Source of the DNA: Oscillospiraceae bacterium
GTDB lineage: Bacteria > Bacillota > Clostridia > Oscillospirales > Oscillospiraceae
DNA: 64,000 bases
Direction of reading: 5' to 3'
Assembly (NCBI GenBank): GCA_009780235.1
Contig: WRAK01000005.1
Span: 32,441-96,440, forward strand
Shown: piece by piece, positions 49,163-58,365 of the stretch
Position numbering within the stretch: position 1 is the first letter of the stretch
Layout: the number at the start of each line of letters is the position of its first letter
Position numbers and translations under genes: made by a program
The notes under the pieces: generated by a model
What the model saw: the letters and a program-made list of their open reading frames with translations, nothing else
Database searches by the model: none
What the model was told of the DNA's origin: nothing

Positions 49163-50329
49163 TTACAGCCCCAACGCCTTGTCTTTGGCCTTGTCGAAAT
49201 CCTCTTGGGTGATGATGCCCTGGTCGAGCAGGGTTTTCATCTGCCGCAGTCTTTCAAAGGGGTCTTCCTGTGCCGGTTGTACGGGTTGGACAGGTTGCTG
49301 CAGGCCGCCCATCGCTCCCGCGGCCGCGTTTGCGCCCATGCCCATGAAGGCCATGCCCATGGCACCGCCGCCTGCCGGGTTCTCGCCCGCCGCCTGCATA
49401 CCACGCGCCACGGACTGCTGCATAAAGGCGTTGCCGCGTGCGCCGGAGAGCGCATCGGCTTTTTTCACGTCGCTGAGCAATGCTCTTGTGTCCTCGTCGT
49501 ATTCGATGGCTTGGATGGCGACCTTTTCGATGACAAGACCGCGGTCTGTACGCCATTGATACGCATCTTCTACTGCCTGCGACATGGCTTGCGCAAAGCC
49601 GATTTGGTCACCTTGGATTCTGGCCATGCGGTTGCCCTTGCTCGGGTCGTTCGTGTAGTTCGAGAACGCGGCGGACAGACTGCCGACAACCTCGTTGAAC
49701 AGCTGCGAGCCTGCGGCGTTGTCCATGTCCGCGAAATCGAACAGGGGTGCATTCGGGAGTAAGTAGTTTGCGGGCATAAAGCTCTTAACGAAGAGGATGG
49801 GGTCAACGATTTTTAGGGTGTAGGTACCCCGCGTGATTGCGCCGACCTGTGTGCCGAGAAAGGCGTCATCCCAGTAAATCTCTGCCTGCGTGCCGAAGCG
49901 GTTGTTGGGGATTTCTCTGAGGTTAACGTAGAAGGCTTGCTGTTGCGAGCCGGGGATGCCGCCGAATTTGAAGCGTTGCCAAGATGTCCCCAGCGTAGAT
50001 GCCAAGATGCCGTCGCCCGAGAACATGGAGCGGGAGTTCGGGTCGTCGGATTGGTAAATAAACCCGCCCGGCTCGGCGACAAAGCCTGTGACCGCGCCGT
50101 CCTGCAGCGTGATGAGTGCCGTGCCCTCGGGGACGACTATCTTACTGCCGTTGGTGATGATGTTTTCTGAGCCTTTGGTGTTTGCGCCGCGGCCTGCGTT
50201 CGTGCCCCGCTGGACTGCGGGGAAAACTGCCGTTGTTGCGGTGATGTTCGGACTTGGAACGAGAAAATCTTTCCACTGGTCAGCGAATGTACCGCCCAGC
50301 GCGCCTGTGAATGCTCTGATGAATCCCAT
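49163..50329 (-). CDS. SPFH/virion-core-like protein with SHOCT tail, YdjI-like
   Basis: ATG 50329 has GGAGGG upstream. The 388-residue protein opens LVPSPNITATTAVF after a short helix, carries an SPFH-type domain (ALITLQDGAVTGFVAEPGGFIY; TYTLKIVDPILFVKSFMP; helix around IEKVAIQAIEYDE), a Gly/Ala/Met-rich linker and a C-terminal SHOCT motif (DPFERLRQMKTLLDQGIIT). It is the pattern of YdjI, which in Bacillus recruits PspA with YdjGH to damaged membrane. Both proteins should assemble at the membrane. Confidence 0.78.
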   Translation of the reverse strand: MGFIRAFTGALGGTFADQWKDFLVPSPNITATTAVFPAVQRGTNAGRGANTKGSENIITNGSKIVVPEGTALITLQDGAVTGFVAEPGGFIYQSDDPNSRSMFSGDGILASTLGTSWQRFKFGGIPGSQQQAFYVNLREIPNNRFGTQAEIYWDDAFLGTQVGAITRGTYTLKIVDPILFVKSFMPANYLLPNAPLFDFADMDNAAGSQLFNEVVGSLSAAFSNYTNDPSKGNRMARIQGDQIGFAQAMSQAVEDAYQWRTDRGLVIEKVAIQAIEYDEDTRALLSDVKKADALSGARGNAFMQQSVARGMQAAGENPAGGGAMGMAFMGMGANAAAGAMGGLQQPVQPVQPAQEDPFERLRQMKTLLDQGIITQEDFDKAKDKALGL

Positions 50330-50361
50330 GTGGTACCCTCCTAAAATGTTATCTATTTATA

Positions 50362-50390
50362 AATGTATCAATTTTTCGAGGGAATGTCAA
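50362..50390 (-). promoter_or_regulatory. Promoter of the ydjI/ydjG-like operon
   Basis: On the minus strand TTGACA (50390-50385), 17-bp spacer, TACATT (50367-50362), 35 bp before the start. Confidence 0.7.
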
Positions 50391-50437
50391 CTGTGGGAGT
50401 GAGGTTTGTGGGGAACGGATTTACCCGTTCCGTGATT

Positions 50438-50605
50438 CGGGTATATGCGGGGCGTCGGGGACGCCGCCCCCTACAACGAACGCCCCGTAGGGCGCGATGT
50501 CCTCATCGCGCCGTGTGCTGAACACATAGGGGGTGCCGCGGCGCGATGAGGACATCGCGCCCTACAAGTGCCGGTGAAATGCGAAACGCGGGGCCGCCCC
50601 TACAT
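50438..50605. repeat. Palindromic repeat cluster before the MATE gene
   Basis: A right half element GGGGCGTCGGGGACGCCGCCCC ending CTAC (to about 50474), a full GTAGGGCGCGATGTCCTCATCGCG...CGCGCCCTAC element (50487-50565), and a remnant GGGGCCGCCCCTAC (to about 50604). Confidence 0.8.
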
Positions 50606-50616
50606 GCGTTCACCCC

Positions 50617-50645
50617 TTGTGATTCCACCGTCAATATGGTAAAAT
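50617..50645 (+). promoter_or_regulatory. Promoter of the MATE transporter gene
   Basis: TTGTGA (50617-50622), 17-bp spacer, TAAAAT (50640-50645). A small hairpin GTTGCCTCACGGCAAC (50651-50666) lies in the leader just before the ribosome binding site. Confidence 0.6.
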
Positions 50646-50682
50646 ACACCGTTGCCTCACGGCAACAAAGGAGTGTGACATT

Positions 50683-52044
50683 TTGATTCGAGCAATTTCC
50701 GTCCTGCGGGATATGTCTTTCCGCCAAAAACTTTGGGCGATTGCTATCCCTGTGGCTTTGCAAAATTTAATCAACTTCGGCGTTACTGCCGCTGACACGA
50801 TTATGGTGGGGCAGTTGGGAGAGGTGCAGTTTTCAGCTGTGGCGGTGGCGAATAAGTTTACGTTTTTGTATATGGTGACATCGTTCGGTGTGGCAGGTGG
50901 CTGCGGTGTGCTTGCGGCCCAGTATTGGGGCGGGGACGATAAACAGCGGGTGCGGGAGATTATTGCGTTCATGTTCCGTGTGATGACCGTTGTCACGCTC
51001 GTGTTTGCGGGGTTGGCGTTTTTCGTGCCGCAGCATGTGCTGCGCATTATCATCGACGACCCCGAGGTCATTGCCGAGGGCGTGCGGTATCTGCGGATTA
51101 TGGCCGTGGGATTCCTCTTCTTCGGGTTCACTACGGCGGTAATCGGCGTGCTCCGCTCTACGGGGACGGTGAAGATTGCCGTGGTGGTGTCATCTGTTTC
51201 GCTTGTGGTGAGTGTAGTGCTGAACTACGGTCTCATCTTCGGCAACTTCGGCCTGCCTGCTTTGGGGGTGACGGGGGCGGCGATTGCGACGAGTACGGCG
51301 CGGGTGATCGAGTTTGTGATTTTGTCCGTGTATCTCTTTCGGGTGGAGAAACGAGTTGCGTTTCGGCTTCGGGACTTGGTTCGGCGCAGCGTGGGGGTGG
51401 GGCGGAGCTTTGCCGTCCACTCCTCGCCTGTGATGGTGAATGAGATTGGCTGGGCTTTGGCGAATTTTACAATCGGCATCATCATAGGACAGATGGGGCG
51501 GGAGTTTGTGGCCGCCAACGCCATTGCTACGCTTCTGGTGCAGTTTGTGGGGGTTGCCATCCTCGGCCTCGCCAGTGCGGCGGCTACGATTGTGGGCAAC
51601 AGCATCGGCGCGGGAGCGCAGGGGGAGGCGAGACGGTATGCCAACGGGATGCTGGTGTTGAGCGTCCTCGTCGGCCTCGCCGGGTTTGCGGCGATTCAGG
51701 CGGTGCGCTTGCCGCTGATCGGGTTTTATGAGATATCCGAGACTGCACGGGCCTACGCGCGGCAGATTACGCATGTGGTTTCGGTGAATACCATCTTCCA
51801 CTCGGTGGCTCTGGTGGGCGTACTGGGGACGCTGCGGGGCGGAGGGGATACGAAGTTTGCCATGTTGGTGGACGTCATATTCGTGTGGCTGATTGCGGTG
51901 CCGCTGGGGGCAGCTGCGGGGCTGTGGATCGGCTTGCCGATTTGGGTGGTGTATTTGGTGTTGCGGAGTGAGGATTTGTTTAAGGGCTTGGCGGTGTTGT
52001 GGCGGATTCCGCGGGGGCGTTGGTTGAAGGATGTGCGGGATTGA
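50683..52044 (+). CDS. MATE family efflux transporter
   Basis: TTG 50683 follows AAGGAG. The 453-residue protein has about 12 membrane helices in two halves; AIPVALQNLINFGVTAADTIMVGQLG is the N-terminal MATE motif and PVMVNEIGWALANFTIG opens the second half. It exports drugs or metabolites using an ion gradient. Stands alone; convergent with sigE. Confidence 0.92.
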   Translation: MIRAISVLRDMSFRQKLWAIAIPVALQNLINFGVTAADTIMVGQLGEVQFSAVAVANKFTFLYMVTSFGVAGGCGVLAAQYWGGDDKQRVREIIAFMFRVMTVVTLVFAGLAFFVPQHVLRIIIDDPEVIAEGVRYLRIMAVGFLFFGFTTAVIGVLRSTGTVKIAVVVSSVSLVVSVVLNYGLIFGNFGLPALGVTGAAIATSTARVIEFVILSVYLFRVEKRVAFRLRDLVRRSVGVGRSFAVHSSPVMVNEIGWALANFTIGIIIGQMGREFVAANAIATLLVQFVGVAILGLASAAATIVGNSIGAGAQGEARRYANGMLVLSVLVGLAGFAAIQAVRLPLIGFYEISETARAYARQITHVVSVNTIFHSVALVGVLGTLRGGGDTKFAMLVDVIFVWLIAVPLGAAAGLWIGLPIWVVYLVLRSEDLFKGLAVLWRIPRGRWLKDVRD

Positions 52045-52075
52045 GAGGCAGATGGCAAACAACACCCATAAATCC

Positions 52076-52795
52076 CTACATAAATCGGCTCATCTCCCGT
52101 CCCAGCCGCTGAATAATCCGTTTTTCTAAGCGGCTGATATACGACTGCGAAATTCCCATCCGGTCCGCAACTTCTTTCTGCGTCTTTTCCTGTATCCCGC
52201 CCAGCCCGAAGCGCATCACAATAATCTCCCGCTCCCGCGCCGAGAGCTTCTCCAAAGCCTGCCGAAGCAAGGTGCGGTCAACGTCCTCTTCCAGAGCCCG
52301 CATGACGGAATCGTTATCCGTTCCCAACAAGTCGGAGAGCAGCAGTTCGTTGCCGTCCCAGTCGGTGTTAATCGGTTCGTCGAAGGAGATTTCCGTCTTT
52401 TGATTGTTTGTTTTACGCAGGTGCATCAAAATCTCATTCTCAATACAGCGGGAGGCATAAGTCGCCAGCTTGATATTCTTATCCGCCCGAAACGTCCCTA
52501 CCGCCTTGATGAGCCCGATGGTGCCGATGGAGATTAAATCTTCAATATGTATCCCCGTATTCTCGAACCGTCGGGAGATATAGACCACCAGCCGCAGATT
52601 CCGCTCAATCAGCACCTGCCCCACGTCCGGGTCGCCTGAGGCCAGACGGCTGATATAAAATGCTTCTTCCTCTCGCGAGAGCGGCGGCGGGAGTGTCTCG
52701 CTGCCGCCAATGTACATGAGCGTCCCCGGCAGCTTGAGGCCGAGCCGATGCAGTAGAGTTTGAAGTTTGACATAGAGTGCGGGACTAAGTTTCAT
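52076..52795 (-). CDS. sigE: Sporulation sigma factor SigE
   Basis: ATG 52795 follows GGAGG; 239 residues. It begins with a hydrophobic pro-sequence ([19 protein letters not shown]) that keeps pro-sigma-E inactive, then region 2 ([39 protein letters not shown]) and region 4 ([39 protein letters not shown]). It directs mother-cell gene expression after cleavage by SpoIIGA, encoded just upstream. Confidence 0.95.
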   Translation of the reverse strand: MKLSPALYVKLQTLLHRLGLKLPGTLMYIGGSETLPPPLSREEEAFYISRLASGDPDVGQVLIERNLRLVVYISRRFENTGIHIEDLISIGTIGLIKAVGTFRADKNIKLATYASRCIENEILMHLRKTNNQKTEISFDEPINTDWDGNELLLSDLLGTDNDSVMRALEEDVDRTLLRQALEKLSAREREIIVMRFGLGGIQEKTQKEVADRMGISQSYISRLEKRIIQRLGREMSRFM

Positions 52796-52891
52796 GATAA
52801 AAACCTCCGGTTTTTTCAATTAACAAAACAACGAACATTTGTTGTGCCGTCTGCAGTCATAATTTTAATTTGCCTGCGAAGCAGGCCGCAT

Positions 52892-53737
52892 TTATCTGTT
52901 AATTGGAATCAGGGCTGAATACCGCCCGCCGTCAGATACTCGGCTCGGCGAGAGTGCGATGGCTGTGCCGCGGACTTCTTTGCCGTCAATACGCACGCTG
53001 TCCGGCCGAAACGCCAGTAAAAAACCGCCCCGTGTTCCGACTGCCGTGTAGGGGAGGAGGTAGAGGCCGATGCCTCCGAGCTGCGGCAAAAGCTCCACAG
53101 GTTGGTCTGCCAGCGGCCCGCTGAGTAAGGCCGCTGCCGCCGGGTCGAAGAGGGACGATACCGATTCTGTTTCCGCCACCAAAACCGCTCCGCCTGTGAT
53201 GGGGTCGACCAGAGAATTGCCCGTGTCCACCAGTCCTGTGAGCGCAGCGGAGCGTTCCCGCCGCGTAATCTCCACTTGTACCGGCTTTGTCCCCGTGTCA
53301 CGTCCCAGCCGGGCGAAGACCAGGCTCAGTACGCCATAGCAGAGCGCAAACGCCGCTATCAGCACCGTCAGCGAAATCGGCAGCACATGATGCCCGTCAT
53401 AAATCGGGCCGCCCGCCATCAGTCCGAAGGCGTAAATCGCCCCTCCGAATGCGGCGGAAACGGCGAAGAAGATGAGCGACAGCCGCAGAACGCCCCGCTT
53501 GCCGCCAAAGACCAAGAGCACCATAGAGACCCCGGACACCACCCGCATCGGTCCGGTGAGCAGAAATCCAAACAAGGGAAACACCGCAGCAACGGCATAC
53601 GATGCCCCGAAAATCGCCCCCAAGCCAATCCGTCGGCGGGAGATATGTACAGCCCCAATCTTTGCCGTAGCCAACAGGAGCAGGTAGTTGACAAGGAGAT
53701 TGAGGAGGAACAGGGTGTCGATGTAAATGATACGCAT
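52892..53737 (-). CDS. spoIIGA: Sigma-E processing peptidase SpoIIGA
   Basis: A 281-residue protein with five N-terminal membrane helices (IIYIDTLFLLNLLVNYLLLLATAKI onward) and a C-terminal aspartic-protease domain with LVDTGNSLVDP, the catalytic DTGN motif. It cleaves pro-SigE in the mother cell. Order spoIIGA-sigE is the usual operon. GGAGG precedes its ATG. Confidence 0.93.
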   Translation of the reverse strand: MRIIYIDTLFLLNLLVNYLLLLATAKIGAVHISRRRIGLGAIFGASYAVAAVFPLFGFLLTGPMRVVSGVSMVLLVFGGKRGVLRLSLIFFAVSAAFGGAIYAFGLMAGGPIYDGHHVLPISLTVLIAAFALCYGVLSLVFARLGRDTGTKPVQVEITRRERSAALTGLVDTGNSLVDPITGGAVLVAETESVSSLFDPAAAALLSGPLADQPVELLPQLGGIGLYLLPYTAVGTRGGFLLAFRPDSVRIDGKEVRGTAIALSPSRVSDGGRYSALIPINR

Positions 53738-53825
53738 AGCTCGGCCTCCGACAAGCTCTATTGCGAAGCAACAAGGCTCCGAGGTGCCCGCTCGCTGCCT
53801 TTGACGGCGTTAGCGGGTGGTTCTT

Positions 53826-53831
53826 ATTATA
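53826..53831 (-). promoter_or_regulatory. Possible -10 box of spoIIGA
   Basis: TATAAT lies on the minus strand about 90 bp before spoIIGA. The nearest -35-like TTGCTT is 19 bp upstream, a wide spacing that would suit an activator-dependent (Spo0A-type) promoter, but I see no clean Spo0A box. Confidence 0.35.
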
Positions 53832-53899
53832 GGGGAGCGGACAGGCGAAAAAGCAAAAAACCAAGCCGTTTCCAAAGGGGGAACGGTTCGGTTTTTCGG

Positions 53900-53928
53900 T
53901 TGACAAGTCGTATTATGCGGCGTACAAT
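53900..53928 (+). promoter_or_regulatory. Promoter with a 160-nt leader before the lipoprotein gene
   Basis: TTGACA (53900-53905), 17-bp spacer, TACAAT (53923-53928). The leader to 54085 contains GGCGGTTAGCC and CCTCCGAGGGGGG hairpins; it could be a regulatory leader or encode a small RNA. Confidence 0.7.
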
Positions 53929-54085
53929 GAGACAAGCACAAGCGTGCGTTGCCATTACGGTAGGCGGTTAGCCGATATTCCTCCGAGGGGGGGTGTTATT
54001 ATTTTGAGACCGTGCTACAATACAAAGCTAAGATGTAATATAAATTACATTTAAATAAAAATGAATTAAGGGAGAAGGCCAGAGA

Positions 54086-54631
54086 ATGAAAAAGGTATTG
54101 GTTTTATTATTGATTGCACTTATGGCGTTTGCTTTGGTAGCTTGCCGGGGTGGTGAGACTGAGGAGCCTACAGAGCCGGACGATGTTACTGAGACCGCAA
54201 CGGTGGCTCCGCAAGAGGATGATCCTATGTTTGCGGAGGAAGTCGTTACTGTTACCTATTTTGATGTTTCTTTTTCTGCCCCGGCGGATGCCACAATCAT
54301 AGGTGGTGGTGACCTTGGCTCTGCGAAGATGGTCATTTATACGGTACCGGACACAGGTCAAAATGCAACGGCGATTTTGATGGGTGCAGCAATTGAAGCC
54401 GATATGTTGGAAGTCTTGGGCGAAGATGCAATGTTAGAAGTGCTGTTGGCTGATGATGGTGAAATGGTGGAAATGTTCGGCAGAATTGTTGTGCGTAACC
54501 CAAGAGAGGAAGGTGGATATCAATTCTGGTTCTTTAACAATGATGCCACCGTTTCCTATTTACTGACGGTTGGCGATTCCGCAGATGACTTCTTTGGACT
54601 TATTCTAAACACATTGAGCGTTTCGGGTTAA
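54086..54631 (+). CDS. Lipoprotein of unknown function
   Basis: The 181-residue product starts with a lipoprotein signal (MKKVLVLLLIALMAFALVAC, Cys20), then a Glu/Thr/Pro-rich linker and a domain of about 130 residues (VVTVTYFDVSFSAPADATIIGG ... QFWFFNNDATVSYLLTVGD). The domain looks beta-rich; I do not recognise it. GGGAGAAGG precedes the ATG. Mildly more AT-rich than its neighbours. Confidence 0.75.
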   Translation: MKKVLVLLLIALMAFALVACRGGETEEPTEPDDVTETATVAPQEDDPMFAEEVVTVTYFDVSFSAPADATIIGGGDLGSAKMVIYTVPDTGQNATAILMGAAIEADMLEVLGEDAMLEVLLADDGEMVEMFGRIVVRNPREEGGYQFWFFNNDATVSYLLTVGDSADDFFGLILNTLSVSG

Positions 54632-54653
54632 AAGCCTGATAAACTTATTATAT

Positions 54654-54698
54654 CCAAGCACTCCGCAGGGCTTTGTCTTGTGGGGTGCTTGGTATTTT
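54654..54698 (+). terminator. Terminator after the lipoprotein gene
   Basis: CCAAGCACTCC and GGGGTGCTTGG pair, followed by TATTTTTTG. Confidence 0.8.
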
Positions 54699-54761
54699 TT
54701 GTGTTCTTGTGTGCATTTTCCGCCCCCCAACTAAAAATTTTTTGATTCCCCTAAAAAATAG

Positions 54762-54790
54762 TTGAAAACTGCGAAACAGTATGATAAACT
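54762..54790 (+). promoter_or_regulatory. Promoter of the regulator/purine operon
   Basis: TTGAAA (54762-54767), 17-bp spacer, TAAACT (54785-54790), 44 bp before the regulator gene. Confidence 0.6.
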
Positions 54791-54834
54791 TGTGGGGCAA
54801 GTTTCCTCCACCATCCGATACATAGGTACACAAC

Positions 54835-55485
54835 ATGGAAAACGGACATCTGAGACAATTTTTAGAACAGCTTGCCCGTGGGATTGCCGCCCAGTTCGGG
54901 CCGCAGTGTGAGGTGACGGTACACGATTTGACGGGCGACCTTGACGGCACCATCTGCGCCATCGAAAACGGCCACGTCACGGGGCGCAAAGCGGGTGACG
55001 GTGCCAGTGAAATCGTACTGGAAACCCTCAAAGAACCGGGGCGGGTAAAAGACCTCTTGGGCTATCAGACCCGCACATCGGACGGGCGGGTGCTGAAATC
55101 GTCCTCCATTTTCATTCGGGACAGGCAGGGGCGGTTGGCGGCCCTGCTCTGTATCAACTACGACATCACGGCCATCTATCAGGCCACGGGAATGCTGAGC
55201 GAGTTCATTGCAACGGCGGAGGGCCAGGCGGCAGACCCGACGGACACGGAGATGATTTTCTCCAACGTGGACGATTTGCTGGACAGGCTGATTGAAAAGT
55301 CCTGCGACTACATCGGCAAGCCGGTGGCGGTGATGACAAAAGAAGAAAAGGTGCGGGCGATTCAATATCTGGATGCCAAAGGTGCCTTTTTGATTAAGAA
55401 AGCAGGGGATAGGGTGTCGAAATTTTACGACATCTCCAAATATACCTTATATAATTACTTAGACGCAGAGATTGCAGAAAACTAA
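54835..55485 (+). CDS. YheO/DauR-like transcriptional regulator
   Basis: A 216-residue protein with an N-terminal YheO-type PAS-like domain ([49 protein letters not shown]) and a C-terminal helix-turn-helix ([39 protein letters not shown]). DauR-like regulators sense small metabolites and control neighbouring catabolic genes. It lies directly before ygeY and probably controls the purine operon. Its ribosome site is weak. Confidence 0.85.
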   Translation: MENGHLRQFLEQLARGIAAQFGPQCEVTVHDLTGDLDGTICAIENGHVTGRKAGDGASEIVLETLKEPGRVKDLLGYQTRTSDGRVLKSSSIFIRDRQGRLAALLCINYDITAIYQATGMLSEFIATAEGQAADPTDTEMIFSNVDDLLDRLIEKSCDYIGKPVAVMTKEEKVRAIQYLDAKGAFLIKKAGDRVSKFYDISKYTLYNYLDAEIAEN

Positions 55486-55507
55486 CAAAGGAAAGGTGAC
55501 GAGACAG

Positions 55508-56821
55508 ATGGACTATCAGAAAGTGTTAGCGGCGGCGGAGGGCTACCGGGCGGACATGACCCGGTTCCTGCGTGAGATGACCAAGTTTCCGGGCGAGAGT
55601 GCCGGGGAGCGCGAGAAAGTAGAGTGCGCGGCGGCTGAAATGCGCAAGCTCGGTTTTGACAAAGTGGAGATTGATCCCATGGGGAATCTCCTCGGCTACA
55701 TGGGTACGGGTAAGACCCTGATTGCATTTGACGGCCATATTGACACCGTCGGTGTGGGCGAGCTCGGCAACTGGACGTTCGACCCCTACGAGGGCATGGA
55801 GGATGATGAAGTCATCGGCGGCCGCGGTGTGTCTGACCAAGCAGGCGGCATCATCTCGGCGGTCTACGGTGCCAAGATTATGAAAGACTTGGGGCTGTTG
55901 AACGACAAATACACCGTTCTGGTCACCGCTACGGTTCAAGAAGAGGACTGCGACGGTCTTTGCTGGGAGTACATCATCAAAGAGCTCGGCATTCGTCCCG
56001 AGTTTGTAGTCTCCACCGAGCCGACGGACGGCGGTATCTATCGCGGTCAGCGCGGGCGGATGGAGATTCGCATCGACGTGCGCGGCGTATCCTGCCACGG
56101 CTCCGCACCCGAGCGGGGCGATAACGCGATTTATAAGATGGCCGACATTTTGCAGAACGTCCGCTCGCTCAATGAGAACGATGCTTCCGACGCCAACGAA
56201 ATTAAAGGTCTCGTGAAGATGCTCGACGAGAAGTACAATCCGCAATGGAAAGAGGCGAACTTCCTCAGCCGCGGTACGATCACGGTAAGTGAGATTTTCT
56301 ACTCTTCCCCCAGCCGTTGCGCTGTGGCCGACGGCTGCTCGGTGTCCCTCGACCGCCGCATGACTGCGGGTGAGACTTGGGAGAGCTGCCTCGAAGAGAT
56401 TCGCAACCTGCCCATGGTTAAGAAGTACGGCGATGACGTAAAAGTCTCCATGTACAAGTACGATACGCCCTCCTTTACGGGTCTCGTGTACCCCGTGGAC
56501 TGCTATTTCCCGACTTGGGTCATCCCGGAGGACCACAAGGTGACGAAGGCTTTGCAGAAAGTCGTTGTTGACATGTACGGCCCCGAGCGCGTCGGGCCGG
56601 AATCCACGATGAAAATCCGCAAAGGCCGTCCGCTGACGGATAAGTGGACATTCTCCACCAACGGCGTGTCCATTATGGGGCGGAATGACATCCCCGTCAT
56701 CGGCTTCGGCCCGGGTGCGGAGAGTCAGGCACACGCGCCGGACGAGATTACGTGGAAAGATGACCTCGTGCAGAGCGCAGCCGTGTACGCGGCACTGCCG
56801 ACGATTTATACGGAGATGTAG
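55508..56821 (+). CDS. ygeY: YgeY family selenium-metabolism-linked peptidase/hydrolase
   Basis: ATG 55508 gives 437 residues. M20 metallopeptidase motifs are present: [11 protein letters not shown] (metal His/Asp), [19 protein letters not shown] (catalytic Glu pair) and a dimerisation domain. Family members called YgeY sit with ygeW, ssnA, hyuA and ygfK in purine-degrading anaerobes, where they are thought to hydrolyse amide intermediates such as those made after ring opening. First metabolic gene of the right-hand cluster. Confidence 0.9.
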   Translation: MDYQKVLAAAEGYRADMTRFLREMTKFPGESAGEREKVECAAAEMRKLGFDKVEIDPMGNLLGYMGTGKTLIAFDGHIDTVGVGELGNWTFDPYEGMEDDEVIGGRGVSDQAGGIISAVYGAKIMKDLGLLNDKYTVLVTATVQEEDCDGLCWEYIIKELGIRPEFVVSTEPTDGGIYRGQRGRMEIRIDVRGVSCHGSAPERGDNAIYKMADILQNVRSLNENDASDANEIKGLVKMLDEKYNPQWKEANFLSRGTITVSEIFYSSPSRCAVADGCSVSLDRRMTAGETWESCLEEIRNLPMVKKYGDDVKVSMYKYDTPSFTGLVYPVDCYFPTWVIPEDHKVTKALQKVVVDMYGPERVGPESTMKIRKGRPLTDKWTFSTNGVSIMGRNDIPVIGFGPGAESQAHAPDEITWKDDLVQSAAVYAALPTIYTEM

Positions 56822-56822
56822 G

Positions 56823-57027
56823 TAAATTCCCCTCCTTGGAGGGGTGCCGCCGCCAGGCGGTGGGGTGGTCGCCCTTGACCTTTGTGTAGGGGGCGGCGTC
56901 CCCGACGCCCCGTGGTATTGCGGTGGCGGAATGCGGGGCGTCGAGGACGCCGCCCCCTACAACAGATACCCTCGTGTGACCACCCCGTCAGGCTTTGCCT
57001 GCCACCCCTCCGCGGGAGGGGAATTAT
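56823..57027. repeat. Nested composite repeat between ygeY and ygeW
   Basis: Outer family-B arms AATTCCCCTCCTTGGAGGGG (from 56824) and the inverted CACCCCTCCGCGGGAGGGGAATT (to 57025) enclose a GTAGGGGGCGGCGTCC...GCCGCCCCCTAC element (about 56886-56960). The whole is a palindrome inside a palindrome, about 200 bp. Confidence 0.85.
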
Positions 57028-57065
57028 GCGAACAAAGAAACAAACACATATAAGGAGACACAACC

Positions 57066-58259
57066 ATGCTAAACATCAAGCCCTTTATCGAGAAACTGAA
57101 CGGCCTCAAGTTCGACGACATGTACCTCAATGACTTCCTGCTCACATGGGAGAAGACAGACCAAGAGATTGACGCTCTGTTCACCGTGGCGGACGCCCTG
57201 CGTCATCTGCGTGAGAACAACGTGGATACCAGCATCTTCGAGAGCGGTCTGGCCATCTCCAACTTCCGTGACAACTCCACGCGGACACGCTTCTCTTTCT
57301 CATCCGCCGCCAACATGCTGGGTCTTGCCGTCCAAGATTTGGACGAGGGCAAGAGCCAAATCGCACACGGTGAGACCGTGCGTGAGACGGCGAACATGAT
57401 CAGCTTCATGGCTGACGTCATCGGCATCCGTGACGACATGTACATCGGTAAGGGTAACACCTACATGCGTGAAGTGTCCAAGAGTGTGCAGGAAGGCTAT
57501 GACGAGGGCGTTTTAGAGCAGCGTCCGACGCTGGTCAATCTCCAGTGCGACATTGACCACCCAACCCAGAGCATGGCGGACATGTTGCACATCATCCACC
57601 ACTTCGGCGGCGTGGAGAACCTCAAGGGCAAGAAACTGGCCATGACTTGGGCGTATTCCCCGTCCTACGGCAAGCCCTTGTCCGTACCGCAAGGTATTGT
57701 CGGCTTGATGACACGCTTCGGCATGGAAGTCACCTTGGCACATCCCGAGGGCTACGAAATCATGGGCGATGTCGAAGCAGTCGCGGCGAAAAACGCGGCG
57801 GCGACCGGCGGCAAGTTCACGAAAACCAACAGCATGTGTGAGGCGTTCAAGGGCGCAGACATCGTGTACCCGAAGAGCTGGGCGCCGTTTGCGGCCATGG
57901 AAAAGCGCACCGACCTCTACGGCAAGGGCGACATGGACGGCATCAATGCGCTTGAAAAAGAGCTGCTGGCGCAGAACGCAAAACACAAAGATTGGGAGTG
58001 CACCGAAGAGCTGATGGCACTCACAAACGGCGGCAAGGCTCTGTACATGCACTGCCTCCCGGCGGACATCACAGGTGTCTCCTGCAAAGAGGGCGAGGTC
58101 TCCGCTTCTGTGTTTGACCGTTACCGTGTGCCGCTCTACAAGGAAGCAGGCTTCAAGCCCTACATCATCGCGGCTATGATGATGATGGCAAAATGCGAGA
58201 ATCCGCAAAAAGTGCTGGAGATGCTCGCGAACAAGAACGCACAGCGTTGGATGAAATAA
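57066..58259 (+). CDS. ygeW: Carbamoyltransferase YgeW
   Basis: A 397-residue transcarbamylase-fold protein. The carbamoyl phosphate motif is NSTRTRFS (near residue 70), HPTQSMAD follows near 163, and MHCLPAD near 328. These are features of the knotted carbamoyltransferase YgeW. In the purine pathway it is proposed to phosphorolyse a carbamoylated intermediate to carbamoyl phosphate, which arcC then uses for ATP. AGGAG precedes its ATG; arcC follows after a repeat. Confidence 0.93.
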   Translation: MLNIKPFIEKLNGLKFDDMYLNDFLLTWEKTDQEIDALFTVADALRHLRENNVDTSIFESGLAISNFRDNSTRTRFSFSSAANMLGLAVQDLDEGKSQIAHGETVRETANMISFMADVIGIRDDMYIGKGNTYMREVSKSVQEGYDEGVLEQRPTLVNLQCDIDHPTQSMADMLHIIHHFGGVENLKGKKLAMTWAYSPSYGKPLSVPQGIVGLMTRFGMEVTLAHPEGYEIMGDVEAVAAKNAAATGGKFTKTNSMCEAFKGADIVYPKSWAPFAAMEKRTDLYGKGDMDGINALEKELLAQNAKHKDWECTEELMALTNGGKALYMHCLPADITGVSCKEGEVSASVFDRYRVPLYKEAGFKPYIIAAMMMMAKCENPQKVLEMLANKNAQRWMK

Positions 58260-58268
58260 ATTGATTTT

Positions 58269-58337
58269 GTAGGGGGCGGCGTCCTCGACGCCCCGTCCGT
58301 GGTTAAAACACGGGGCGTCGAGGACGCCGCCCCCTAC
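58269..58337. repeat. GTAGGGGGCGGC...GCCCCCTAC palindromic element
   Basis: Long stem CGTCCTCGACGCCCC / GGGGCGTCGAGGACG between ygeW and arcC; the nearly perfect inversion suggests recent origin. Confidence 0.88.
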
Positions 58338-58365
58338 ATCTATACACAGAAGGGACGAATATAAC

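Noticed and set aside
47841..49559. 572-codon plus-strand open frame
   Set aside because: It is antisense to the zinc-ribbon protein and the SPFH gene, has no ribosome site and no recognisable motif; GC-rich codon use on the other strand keeps it open.
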